A DNA stretch of 17,138 bases, from contig DATKPK010000225.1 in NCBI GenBank assembly GCA_035524095.1, positions 1 through 17,138 on the forward strand, in the 5' to 3' direction. The notes under the pieces are model-generated. The model was given only the letters and a program-made list of their open reading frames with translations. It ran no database searches and had not been told where the DNA came from. This document shows, piece by piece, positions 6,717-14,358 of this stretch. Position 1 is the stretch's first letter, and each line of letters starts with the position of its first letter. A program made the position numbers and the translations under genes. This stretch comes from DATJUF01 sp035524095 (GTDB lineage Bacteria > Desulfobacterota > Binatia > Binatales > Binataceae).

Positions 6717-8267
6717 GTGAACACTATCAACTTCATCAGCATCCCGGGTTCGATTGTACCCGAGCAGGAAGTTCTCGTTTTTGGCGAAAATCGCCTGACC
6801 TACGCCGACCTAAACGATCTGGTTGCGCGCCTTAGTACAGTCTTCAAAAGGCTTGGCCTGAAGCAACGCGATGTGCTGGCAATCCTCGATACTAATTCCC
6901 ATCTCTATGTGGGCGCTTACTATGCCGCGGCTAAAGCTGGCCTGACCTTTCTACCGCTCAATTACCGCGCTAAGGAAGCCGAGCTCGAGTATATGATCAA
7001 TACGGCCGGCACCAAGGTGCTGTTGGTGGGCGACCGCTACATTGATTTGATTAATAGTCTCAAAGACAAGCTGCCCGGCGTGCGCTTTATCGCGGTCGGC
7101 GCCGGCGACGGCAAGCTGCCTGAACTTGCCAAACTCGCCGCCGATGCTGAACCTGACGAAACTGACGCTGACATTGAGGAAGAAGACGTTTCGGTCCTGA
7201 TGTACACGAGCGGCACGACCTCGCTTCCCAAGGGCGTGATGCTGAGCTTCCACGACTTCACGGCCTACGTCACTGCAAACGTTGAGATGGCGGACGGCAC
7301 CGACAAGGGCGTTTTCTTAGTGTGCGCGCCCTTCTACCACATCGCCGGGACCACGGCGATGATGACCAATCTGTGGGCCGGCCGCAAAATGATCGTGATG
7401 CCTCAGTTCGAGGCCCGCTCATGGCTCGAATTAGAGGCCAAAGAACACGTTACGCATGCCTTCGTCGTCCCAACCATGATGAAACAGTTGCTCGACGATC
7501 CCACCTTTCCAAAGACTGATTTTTCATCGCTGACCAATCTCGCCTACGGTGGCGCTCCGATGCCCATCGCGGTCATCCGCCGCGCGATTGAGGCCTTCCC
7601 GAAAACAGTGGGCTTCGTTAACGCCTACGGCCAGACCGAGACGACCTCTTCGCTTACGATTCTTGGCCCCGACGACCATCGCATCAGCGGCTCGTCAGAA
7701 GAAGTCGAGCTCAAGCTGAAGCGGCTCAATTCTATAGGCAAACCGCTCCCCGACGTCGAAATCAAGGTGCGCGACGACGACAACCAGTTCCTTCCAGCCG
7801 GAGAAGTTGGCGAGATTATCATCCGCACTCCGCGTATCATGAAGGGCTACGCTGGCCGCAAGGACGATATGGCGCTCGCTGATGGTTGGCGCGCGACCGG
7901 CGACCTCGGCTGGGTTGACGAAGAGGGTTATGTCTTCTTTGCCGGGCGCAAAGACGACATGATTATTCGCGGCGGCGAGAATATCGCACCTGCAGAGATC
8001 GAAACTGTGCTGATGAGCCATCCGGCCGTCGAGGAAGCCGCGGTCATCGGCATTCCCTCGGTCGAATGGGGCCAGACCGTCAAGGCGTACGTCGTGTTGC
8101 GACCCGGAGAAAAGGCCGACGCCAAAGATATTCAGGATTTCTGTCGGACGCGCTTGGCCAGTTTCAAGCGTCCGGAGTCGATTGAGTTCATCGACGCGTT
8201 GCCGAAAAACGCCCTCGGCAAAATCCTGCGCAAAGAGTTGCACGCGCAGAATCAGGCTCAAGCTTGA
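6717..8267 (+). CDS. AMP-forming acyl-CoA synthetase (ANL superfamily)
   Basis: This 516-residue adenylate-forming enzyme activates a carboxylic acid to an acyl-AMP and then an acyl-CoA. All core motifs are visible: the P-loop-like YTSGTTSLPKG (163-173), NAYGQTETT (302-310), WRATGDL (391-397), the hinge region FAGRKDDMIIRGGENIAP (408-425) and the C-terminal catalytic lysine K502 in LPKNALGK. Length is normal for fatty-acid or aromatic acyl-CoA ligases, and no transit or signal sequence is seen. It sits between two crotonase-fold genes in a plus-strand run, consistent with a pathway that activates an acid and hydrates or cleaves the CoA ester. Residue patterns do not let me choose between fatty, aromatic or dicarboxylic substrates. 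Confidence 0.95.
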   Translation: MNTINFISIPGSIVPEQEVLVFGENRLTYADLNDLVARLSTVFKRLGLKQRDVLAILDTNSHLYVGAYYAAAKAGLTFLPLNYRAKEAELEYMINTAGTKVLLVGDRYIDLINSLKDKLPGVRFIAVGAGDGKLPELAKLAADAEPDETDADIEEEDVSVLMYTSGTTSLPKGVMLSFHDFTAYVTANVEMADGTDKGVFLVCAPFYHIAGTTAMMTNLWAGRKMIVMPQFEARSWLELEAKEHVTHAFVVPTMMKQLLDDPTFPKTDFSSLTNLAYGGAPMPIAVIRRAIEAFPKTVGFVNAYGQTETTSSLTILGPDDHRISGSSEEVELKLKRLNSIGKPLPDVEIKVRDDDNQFLPAGEVGEIIIRTPRIMKGYAGRKDDMALADGWRATGDLGWVDEEGYVFFAGRKDDMIIRGGENIAPAEIETVLMSHPAVEEAAVIGIPSVEWGQTVKAYVVLRPGEKADAKDIQDFCRTRLASFKRPESIEFIDALPKNALGKILRKELHAQNQAQA

Positions 8268-8343
8268 TTCCGAATTCGCAAGGATAAGAGGCACGCGCGA
8301 GCTCTGCTGATTCCAATCGAAGCCAGACAAACGGACTCGAATC

Positions 8344-9168
8344 GTGGCAGATACGAACAAGCGCTCGCGCCGTAAGGACGCCACCAGACAGTCCCGTAAT
8401 GGCCGCAGTGGAAGTTCCAAGCGCGCAACGCAGCTTGAGAGTGTTGTTTCGATTGCTCGGGACGAACATCACATTCTCGCGACGCTCGACTGCGCCGCTT
8501 CGGGCAAACGCGTTACAGCCCGGATGGCGCAACAACTTCTCGAATTGGCCGAGGACGCTGAGGACGATCCGACCGTCTATGCACTGATCATCACAGGATC
8601 CGGTAACACCTTCTGCGCTGGTTTCGAGCCTGAGGTTGATCCGCGACTGGTCGAGACCCTCGCGCTGGTCTCCAAGCCGACGCTCGCGCTGATCAACGGA
8701 GATGCGATCGATGAAGGCCTCGAACTCGCTATGGCCCTCGATCTGCGCGCCGCCGCCCCCTCATCGCGCTTCGCCCTGACCCAACTGGAGCGAGGCACAC
8801 TCCCATGTTTCGGCGGTACGCAACGTCTCCCGCGCCTGATCGGTGCGGCCCATGCCCTGCGCATGATTCTCACCGGCATCGCACTAGATGGCCGCGAAGC
8901 GATGCGCCTTGGACTCGTTACCTACCTCGCAAAAGATCGCACCGATCTTAAACGGCTCAGTGGCGAAATCATCGCGACGCTTACGAGTCGTGGCCCGCTC
9001 GGTACCCGGATGGTTAAAGACGCCGTCAGGAATGGTTATGATATGACCTTGGATCAGGGCATCAGGCTTGAAGAAGATCTCTATGCCTTGCTACAAACCA
9101 CTGCCGACCGCGCCGAAGGCGTCCGCGCCTTTCTCGAAAAGCGCAAGCCGCTTTTCAAAGGCGCGTGA
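8344..9168 (+). CDS. Degenerate enoyl-CoA hydratase/isomerase-like protein
   Basis: This is a 274-residue crotonase-fold protein. The first oxyanion segment is FCAGFEPEVD (about 90-99) in place of the usual FCAGGD. The second is GDAIDEGLELA, which keeps E127 but lacks the GGG run. The second catalytic acid, normally in L-P-E, is replaced in ALTQLERG, with Q147 at the Glu position. GGTQRLPRLIG (157-167) is kept, so the fold is secure while hydratase activity is doubtful; it may be an isomerase, a thioesterase-like variant or a structural partner. The first 28 residues are very basic (KRSRRK, RNGRSGSSKR) and lie outside the fold. GTG at 8344 has no clear ribosome-binding site, so the true start may be internal. 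A 76-base gap follows the synthetase. Confidence 0.85.
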   Translation: MADTNKRSRRKDATRQSRNGRSGSSKRATQLESVVSIARDEHHILATLDCAASGKRVTARMAQQLLELAEDAEDDPTVYALIITGSGNTFCAGFEPEVDPRLVETLALVSKPTLALINGDAIDEGLELAMALDLRAAAPSSRFALTQLERGTLPCFGGTQRLPRLIGAAHALRMILTGIALDGREAMRLGLVTYLAKDRTDLKRLSGEIIATLTSRGPLGTRMVKDAVRNGYDMTLDQGIRLEEDLYALLQTTADRAEGVRAFLEKRKPLFKGA

Positions 9169-9201
9169 TTTAAATATCGACTGAGGAGTGCTCGTACCTT
9201 A

Positions 9202-9321
9202 ATGGCTAATCAACTTGGCAAAGTTTACATCTGTAGCAAATGCTCTTCGCAGGTAATCGTGACAAAAGGCGGCACGGGCCAGCTCAAGTGCTGCGGCGCC
9301 CCAATGGATCAAAAGAAGTAA
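9202..9321 (+). CDS. Desulforedoxin-like mini-protein (copy 2)
   Basis: This is a 39-residue protein, close to the length of true desulforedoxin. It has C11-x2-C14 and C30-C31, the four expected iron ligands. It is a paralogue of the protein at 4052-4195: both begin MAN-x-LGK-x-Y and share G-x-L-x-CC. It starts 33 bases after the degenerate crotonase gene, with GGAG at 9184-9187 some 14 bases before the ATG, so it is probably cotranscribed. Desulforedoxin forms a homodimer; a mixed dimer of the two copies is possible but unproven. Confidence 0.88.
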   Translation: MANQLGKVYICSKCSSQVIVTKGGTGQLKCCGAPMDQKK

Positions 9322-9399
9322 TTTGGCCGGCAGCGAAGTTTTTCGTCATTGGCTCATGAGTTGATTTGAACCAGCGCCTCGAGGCTGTCGGCTGGAGCT

Positions 9400-10050
9400 A
9401 TGTTTAGAATAACCCTCAGCTTTGATAACGGCCCCGAGCCAGGTGTTACGCCGCAAGTTCTCGATCAACTCGAGGCGCGCGGCATCAAGGCGGCTTTCTT
9501 TGTCGTCGGGGAAAACCTCGCCGACCGCGCGCGTATGCGTCTGGCCGAACGGGCGCACGCGGAAGGACACTGGATTGGCAACCATACGCTCACGCATAGC
9601 GTGCCACTCGGGCTGCGGCGCGATCGCGGCGGCGCAACCTTCGAGATTTGCCGTACCCAAAGGGCGCTCGGCGGCTTGGCTCATCCTGATCGCCTGTTTC
9701 GTCCGTTTGGCGGCGGTGGCCAATTGGGCAAACTGCTGCTGAATCAAGAGGCTCTGGATTGCCTCACCGATGGCGGCTACACCTGCGTCCTCTGGAATTG
9801 CGTCCCTCGCGATTGGGAACAACCCGACGCCTGGGTCGACCGCGCGCTCGCCGAATGCCAATCGTGTCCATGGAGCCTTGTCGTGCTGCACGACCTCCCT
9901 ACCGGGGCAATGCGTCATCTGCCGCGTTTTCTCGAGGAAGCGAGCCAGGCTGGCGCGGAGTTTGTGCAGGAGTTTCCGCCAGAATGCTTGCCGATTCGCC
10001 GCGGCACCCCCGCGATGCTGCTCAGCGATTACGTGCAAGGCCTAGATTGA
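9400..10050 (+). CDS. Polysaccharide deacetylase-type (NodB domain) protein
   Basis: This 216-residue NodB-fold hydrolase probably removes acetyl or related groups from an amide-bearing sugar or similar substrate. Motif 1 is SFDNGP (residues 7-12): the catalytic Asp is D9, and the usual second, metal-binding Asp is Asn10. Motif 2 is NHTLTH, giving H62 and H66. Motif 3 is RPFGGGG (101-107), motif 4 is RDW around D138, and motif 5 is VVLHD with H164 and D165. There is no signal peptide, so it may act in the cytoplasm, unlike many cell-wall deacetylases. GGAG at 9394-9397 lies only 2 bases before the ATG. The FDNGP variant occurs in a recognised proteobacterial subgroup, from memory. Confidence 0.87.
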   Translation: MFRITLSFDNGPEPGVTPQVLDQLEARGIKAAFFVVGENLADRARMRLAERAHAEGHWIGNHTLTHSVPLGLRRDRGGATFEICRTQRALGGLAHPDRLFRPFGGGGQLGKLLLNQEALDCLTDGGYTCVLWNCVPRDWEQPDAWVDRALAECQSCPWSLVVLHDLPTGAMRHLPRFLEEASQAGAEFVQEFPPECLPIRRGTPAMLLSDYVQGLD

Positions 10051-10167
10051 AAGCCCTGCGGCCACATGCGCTCGACCGGTGCCGACGCGGCCGCCCTCGC
10101 CATCTCACGGCGCCTTTGATTAGAGTATCGCGCAATCTGTCGTTGTCTGCATTAAAGGGGATTTGGT

Positions 10168-10419
10168 GTGTTAGGAACTATTATCGCCGGCCTGATCGCC
10201 GGATGGCTCACTGGCAAGCTGATGCGCGGACGCGGCTACGGCGTCCTCATGGATATTCTGCTCGGTTTGGTCGGTGCGGTTATCGGCCGTGCAATTTTCG
10301 CCCGTCTGGGCGTGTTCGTCTACGGTGGGATCGGCTTTATCGCGATGGCTGTGGTCGGAGCCGTCATCCTCGTCGCGATCATCCACCTGATCCGCGGCCC
10401 TGACCGCCGCTACGTCTAA
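10168..10419 (+). CDS. GlsB/YeaQ/YmgE family small membrane protein
   Basis: This 83-residue hydrophobic protein matches the transglycosylase-associated (GlsB/YeaQ/YmgE) family, which is stress-associated and of unclear biochemical role. Three membrane segments are visible at about residues 2-16, 26-46 and 52-75. The glycine-rich GTIIAGLIAGWLTGKLMRG opening and the G-x-x-G-A-V-I-G middle segment are typical. The start is GTG at 10168, with AAAGGGG at 10154-10160; GTG at 10166 is out of frame. It ends 41 bases from the convergent radical SAM gene, and I see no clear terminator between them. Confidence 0.85.
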   Translation: MLGTIIAGLIAGWLTGKLMRGRGYGVLMDILLGLVGAVIGRAIFARLGVFVYGGIGFIAMAVVGAVILVAIIHLIRGPDRRYV

Positions 10420-10460
10420 ACCGTCGCAATCGCATTCTTAGGCAGGTCTCCAACCGAAAT

Positions 10461-11309
10461 TCATATCGCGTTGAAGCCTTCGCGGCTAAACAAGACGCGA
10501 TTTTCGCCGAGTCGCTCGCGCAAGGCCTTGAGCAGTGCTGTCTCCGCTCCCGGCAAAAACCATTCGGCGTACCCCAGGCGCTCGTAGAACCCGCCCATCC
10601 CCAACGACCGTGACCGGCGTCCCTTCGCGCCGTCACCATCGAAATAGGTGTCGACTATCACGCGGTCCGCCGCTTCTTCAGCGATCGCTGCAAAATGCTC
10701 AGAGTCGTTTGGCATCATCGGCGCGATTGCCATCTGCGTGGAGATCCCTGCTGCGCGGAGCCGGCGCATAGTGGAGATGCGGCGACTCACTGAGGGCGAT
10801 GTAGGTGTAATCGTGCGGCGAACGCGATCGTCGTCCGTCTCCAGCGTGATGGACACAATCGCTTGGGGGCGGAGCAGCCCGATCAAATCGATATCACGTT
10901 CAATCATCGGACTCCGCGTCTGGATCAGCAGTCGTCGCGGCGGATAGCGCACCAATACTTCCAAGACCTGTCGCGTAAGGCCGAGCCGCCGCTCCCATCC
11001 TTGGTACGGATCCGTCGCGCTCGACATGAAGATCGCGGTATCGGCCAACCGGCCTTTCGCAGCAAGACTTCTCAATTCCACTTCGAGCCGCTCCGGCAAA
11101 TCGATCTTCGCGAGTACCCACTCGCCCCATCCGCCGGGATGGGCTCGCGCAACCGGTAGCGCGCGAACGTAGCAAAAGGGACAACCTCCGGCTGATCCGA
11201 ATGCGCATCCGATGTACGGATTCAGGCTAAACCCAAAGCGTTCGAGGAAACCGCCCGTTGGCGTCAACGCGCGCCCGGCTTGCCGCATCGAATAATGGCG
11301 CACGGTCAA
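10461..11309 (-). CDS. SPL-type radical SAM protein with expanded cysteine motif
   Basis: This 282-residue protein resembles the SplB/Rv2578c-like radical SAM group. These enzymes bind a [4Fe-4S] cluster and cleave S-adenosylmethionine to start radical chemistry. The family lead-in FSLNPYIGC is followed by C35, C43 and C46 in GCAFGSAGGCPFCYVR. The spacing is CX7CX2C rather than the usual CX3CX2C. MSSATDPYQGWERRLGLTR (about 95-113), the LLIQTRSP strand, the VSITLETDDD strand and the MAIAPMMPN strand all fit the barrel of this group. The substrate is unknown. The start is TTG at 11309; GTG at codon 3 and ATG at codon 8 are alternatives. It diverges from the secreted-protein gene at 11390 with an 80-base spacer. 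Confidence 0.88.
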   Translation of the reverse strand: MTVRHYSMRQAGRALTPTGGFLERFGFSLNPYIGCAFGSAGGCPFCYVRALPVARAHPGGWGEWVLAKIDLPERLEVELRSLAAKGRLADTAIFMSSATDPYQGWERRLGLTRQVLEVLVRYPPRRLLIQTRSPMIERDIDLIGLLRPQAIVSITLETDDDRVRRTITPTSPSVSRRISTMRRLRAAGISTQMAIAPMMPNDSEHFAAIAEEAADRVIVDTYFDGDGAKGRRSRSLGMGGFYERLGYAEWFLPGAETALLKALRERLGENRVLFSREGFNAI

Positions 11310-11389
11310 TTCATATCCCGTCTAGCAAGGCTTGCCGATTGTAGCTTCGGAGTTGACAGAAGTGGGGTGATGCGGCCACAGTTTATTCT

Positions 11390-11914
11390 ATGAAACGGAT
11401 TGTAATCGGCGGCTTGGCGGCTATCGTGATATTCGCAACTCCGATCGTTTCCTACGCGCAACAGCAATGGGGCCAGGGCGATCTGGACATGGAGTATGAT
11501 GCCCAGGGGCCACCGCCTTATAACGACGTCGAAAACGGCCAGGTGCTGCAGATTGCCAGCTACCTTGTAATGCCGGTGGGATGGTTGCTGGAACACGGCG
11601 TCACCCGCCCTTTGCACGACCTTGCGACCAATTCAGCGGCTGCGCCGATTCTGAGCGGCGACACCGAAATCAAAAATTTCGGCGAGTCTTCCAATGCGAA
11701 CCTGTTACCACCTGATACCTTCCGGCCGTTTCAGATGCCTGCGAATCCCACCCAGATGGACACAGGGGCTGGTCCGTTGGTAACAGCCAACACCAACTCT
11801 GAAAGTCCGATTCTGCCGCCCGTAACTTACGGTCAGACCGTAGCGACTCAAACCACAACCACTACGATCGCGAACCCTTACCCGAATACGACCCGGCAGG
11901 CCGTCATCCATTAG
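11390..11914 (+). CDS. Small secreted protein with a conserved amphipathic segment
   Basis: This 174-residue protein has a clear signal peptide: KR at positions 2-3, a hydrophobic core at 4-20, and probable cleavage after SYA (residue 23). Mature residues 49-90 contain the segment VLQIASYLVMPVGWLLEHG followed by VTRPLHDLA. I recall similar segments (ending P-V-G-x-x-x-E-x-x-x-x-R-P-L) in proteobacterial secreted or outer-membrane-associated proteins of unknown function. The C-terminal 80 residues are Pro/Thr/Asn-rich and probably disordered, with a run of threonines near residue 157. There is no ribosome-binding site in front of the ATG. TTGACA lies at 11353-11358 but lacks a -10 at the right distance. 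Confidence 0.8.
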   Translation: MKRIVIGGLAAIVIFATPIVSYAQQQWGQGDLDMEYDAQGPPPYNDVENGQVLQIASYLVMPVGWLLEHGVTRPLHDLATNSAAAPILSGDTEIKNFGESSNANLLPPDTFRPFQMPANPTQMDTGAGPLVTANTNSESPILPPVTYGQTVATQTTTTTIANPYPNTTRQAVIH

Positions 11915-11948
11915 TGTCGCGGGCCGCGTTTTGTGGTCCAGCAGCTTA

Positions 11949-11979
11949 AAGAGCGACTCTCCCCGCGAGTCGCTCTTTG
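11949..11979. terminator. bidirectional intrinsic terminator
   Basis: A perfect 12-bp stem (11949-11960 with 11968-11979) encloses a 7-base loop. The stem begins AAAGAGCG and ends CGCTCTTT, so a short U-run is present for both strands. It lies 34 bases after the secreted-protein stop and 29 bases beyond the stop of the minus-strand acyl-CoA synthetase, so it probably ends both convergent transcripts. Confidence 0.85.
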
Positions 11980-12008
11980 CTTAAAGTTCACCGCTTCAGA
12001 AAGTCTTC

Positions 12009-14141
12009 CTAAGCGACCAATCCAGCTGATCGCGCCCAACGGTATTTTGCTCCTAGCACCGCGACTGGCTTCTCGGTCGTGTACGGATAGGCCGGGATCC
12101 CGTGATCGAACAGGTACTCGCTCGCCTTCTCAACTTCGACATCACCGACCAGCGAAGCGACCACCGGCTTGTCGATTCCGCTGCGGCGTGCTTCTTCGAC
12201 GGCCTCTGTCGCAAGCTTCGCGAACACCATCGGCGGGGTGATGATCGTATGCCAGTAGCCCAGAATCAGCGCGTGGATCCGTGGATCACTCAGGCCCAGC
12301 CGGATTGTGTTTTGATAGGTCGTAGGCGGTTCGCCGCCAGTAATATCAACCGGGTTGCCCGCCGCGCCAAACGGTGGAATGAATTTGCGGAACGCGGCAT
12401 CAAGATCAGGCGGCATCGCCATCAGCTTCAGGGCATTGTCGACGCAAGCGTCTGACAACAGCACGCCCGAACCCCCTGCCCCAGTGATAATCAGAACATT
12501 TTCGCCTTTCGGGGTCGGCAGAATCGGCAGGCATCGTGCGAATTCGAGCATATCGTTGAGGCTCATCGCCCTGACGACACCGCTTTGGCGCAAAACGTCG
12601 TCGTAGATTCGATCATTCCCGGCCAAGGCCGCGGTATGGGATGCCGCAGCCCGCGCACCCATCGCCGTTCTTCCGGCCTTGAGCACGATCACCGGCTTCT
12701 GCCTCGAGACCCGCCGCGCGACCTCCGCAAAAGACCGTCCGTCTTTCAGATCCTCTACATGCATCGCGATGACCTGGGTGTTCGGATCTTGCTCGAAGAA
12801 AGTCAGCAGGTCGTCCTCGTCGATATCCGACTTGTTACCAAGCCCGACGATCGCCGACACTCCCATTCGCGCCGACCGGCTGAAGCCAATAATCGCCATG
12901 CCTACACCGCCGCTTTGCGACGACAGCGCAGCCTTACCCTTAACGTCGTACGGCGTGCAGAACGTCGCACAGAGATTCTTGTGGGTGTAGTAGAAGCCGT
13001 AGATATTCGGCCCCATCAGCCGCACATTGTATTCTAGCGCAACCCCGACAATCTGATTCTGCAGGTCAACATTGCCGGTCTCAGCGAAGCCTGACGGAAT
13101 CAGCACTGCCCCTGGGATAGCTTTTTCGCCGCATTCCTTCAGCGCTCCTGCGACCAGTGGCGCCGGAATCGCGAATACCGCAACATCAACCGGCCCCGGA
13201 ACATCCTTAACGCTCTTGTAGGCCTTCTTGCCAAGAACTTCGGCCACTTTCGGATGGATCGGATAAATCTCGCCCTGGTAGCCCCCGTTGATGAGATTCT
13301 TCATCACAGAGTTGCCAATCTTGCCGTCCTCGGGCGAAGCGCCAATCACAGCAACCGCATTGGGCTGCATGATGCGGGTCATCGAGCACAGAATCTCTTG
13401 CTGCGTCGGCCGGTACCGCTCCCTGGGCGCTGCAAAATCGACGATTACGCGTACGTCGGCAGCCGTTGCCCCATCCTTGCGGGCAAAGACGGGATTCAGA
13501 TCGAGTTCCTGGATTTCTGGGAAGTCGGCGACCAATTCGGAAACCGCGACGATAATTCTCGCCAGTGCCTCGCGGTCAACCGCATCGCCGCCGCGGACGC
13601 CTCGCAAAATCTCGGCCGCCGCGATCCCGTCGATCATCGACAGCGCTTCATCCCTCGTTGCCGGTGCGAGACGAAAAGTCACGTCTTTCAGCACCTCGAC
13701 CAGAATCCCCCCGAGGCCGAACGCTGCTACTTTGCCGAAGCTCGGATCGGTGAGCGCCCCAACGATCACCTCGACCCCGCCGCTCAGCATCGCCTGGATT
13801 TGCACGCCATCTATCGCCGCATCAGCATTGTATTTACGAGCGTTGTAGACAATCGATTCGTAGGCGGCCTCGGCCTCGTGCGCGTTCTTGACCCCCACGA
13901 CTACGCCCCCAGCCTCGGTCTTGTGCAGGATATCGCGTGAGACGATCTTCATGACTACTGGGTAACCGATCTGATCGGCTAGCCGGCCGGCGCCATCCCC
14001 CGAAACCGCTAACGCCTCTTTTGGCACCGGTATCCCATAAGCGTCGCATAGCGCCTTGGCCTCGGCTGGAGCCAAGCTCGTCCGCTTCTCCGCCTTGGCG
14101 CGATCTAATACTTCGCGCACCACTGCCTGCTTGCTACTCAT
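12009..14141 (-). CDS. ADP-forming acyl-CoA synthetase, fused, ATP-grasp domain first
   Basis: This 710-residue fused acyl-CoA synthetase (NDP-forming) reversibly couples a carboxylic acid, CoA and ATP to acyl-CoA, ADP and phosphate. Residues about 10-235 form the ATP-grasp (beta-type) part, with the phosphate-relay histidine H73 in ILHKTEAGG and the metal region ELDLNP (212-217). Residues about 255-375 are the CoA-binding Rossmann domain (AVAVIGASPEDGKIG). The remaining alpha-type ligase domains carry the phosphorylated-histidine motif AASHTAALAG with H502. The frequent GPNCLG motif reads GPNIYG (377-382). The frame is open 18 codons further up to 14195, but GGGAGG lies 5 bases before the ATG at 14141, so I chose that start. 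The substrate may be acetate, another short acid, or an aromatic acid. Confidence 0.9.
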   Translation of the reverse strand: MSSKQAVVREVLDRAKAEKRTSLAPAEAKALCDAYGIPVPKEALAVSGDGAGRLADQIGYPVVMKIVSRDILHKTEAGGVVVGVKNAHEAEAAYESIVYNARKYNADAAIDGVQIQAMLSGGVEVIVGALTDPSFGKVAAFGLGGILVEVLKDVTFRLAPATRDEALSMIDGIAAAEILRGVRGGDAVDREALARIIVAVSELVADFPEIQELDLNPVFARKDGATAADVRVIVDFAAPRERYRPTQQEILCSMTRIMQPNAVAVIGASPEDGKIGNSVMKNLINGGYQGEIYPIHPKVAEVLGKKAYKSVKDVPGPVDVAVFAIPAPLVAGALKECGEKAIPGAVLIPSGFAETGNVDLQNQIVGVALEYNVRLMGPNIYGFYYTHKNLCATFCTPYDVKGKAALSSQSGGVGMAIIGFSRSARMGVSAIVGLGNKSDIDEDDLLTFFEQDPNTQVIAMHVEDLKDGRSFAEVARRVSRQKPVIVLKAGRTAMGARAAASHTAALAGNDRIYDDVLRQSGVVRAMSLNDMLEFARCLPILPTPKGENVLIITGAGGSGVLLSDACVDNALKLMAMPPDLDAAFRKFIPPFGAAGNPVDITGGEPPTTYQNTIRLGLSDPRIHALILGYWHTIITPPMVFAKLATEAVEEARRSGIDKPVVASLVGDVEVEKASEYLFDHGIPAYPYTTEKPVAVLGAKYRWARSAGLVA

Positions 14142-14146
14142 GAAAA

Positions 14147-14152
14147 CCTCCC
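14147..14152 (-). promoter_or_regulatory. ribosome-binding site deciding the acyl-CoA synthetase start
   Basis: GGGAGG on the minus strand stands 5 bases before the ATG at 14141. The alternative ATG at 14195 has nothing comparable, so the shorter protein is preferred. Confidence 0.75.
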
Positions 14153-14358
14153 GGACGCTTGCCGCCACCCAATCGCCATGGACAAACTCATCCATAATCG
14201 CCCTGATTCTCCCGGGTGGTCACCCCGCAAGCCTCAGCCGCCTTGAGTTTGCGTACGCCCTATGCGCTAATGAGCGCGAAGCCACAACCCTAACGCCGGT
14301 GGCGCGAGTTCGTCAATTCTCAAGCGTATTCTACTTTCTTACCGCAGGAGCGGTTGCT

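Noticed and set aside
7695..8420. Minus-strand open frame of 241 codons under the acyl-CoA synthetase
   Set aside because: The plus-strand ligase motifs are complete through K502. The antisense frame has no recognisable domain.
9346..10038. Minus-strand open frame of 230 codons opposite the deacetylase
   Set aside because: The plus strand carries all NodB motifs in order, and the antisense product resembles nothing.
11353..11389. TTGACA as promoter of the secreted-protein gene
   Set aside because: No acceptable -10 lies 16-18 bases downstream; TATTCT is about 25 bases away and abuts the ATG.
14142..14195. Upstream ATG for the ADP-forming synthetase
   Set aside because: The first 18 residues do not fit the family, and GGGAGG directly precedes the ATG at 14141.
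14056..14358. Longer N-terminal extension of the dodecin gene
   Set aside because: It overlaps the start of the divergent synthetase gene, and a good ribosome-binding site lies just before the ATG at 14359.
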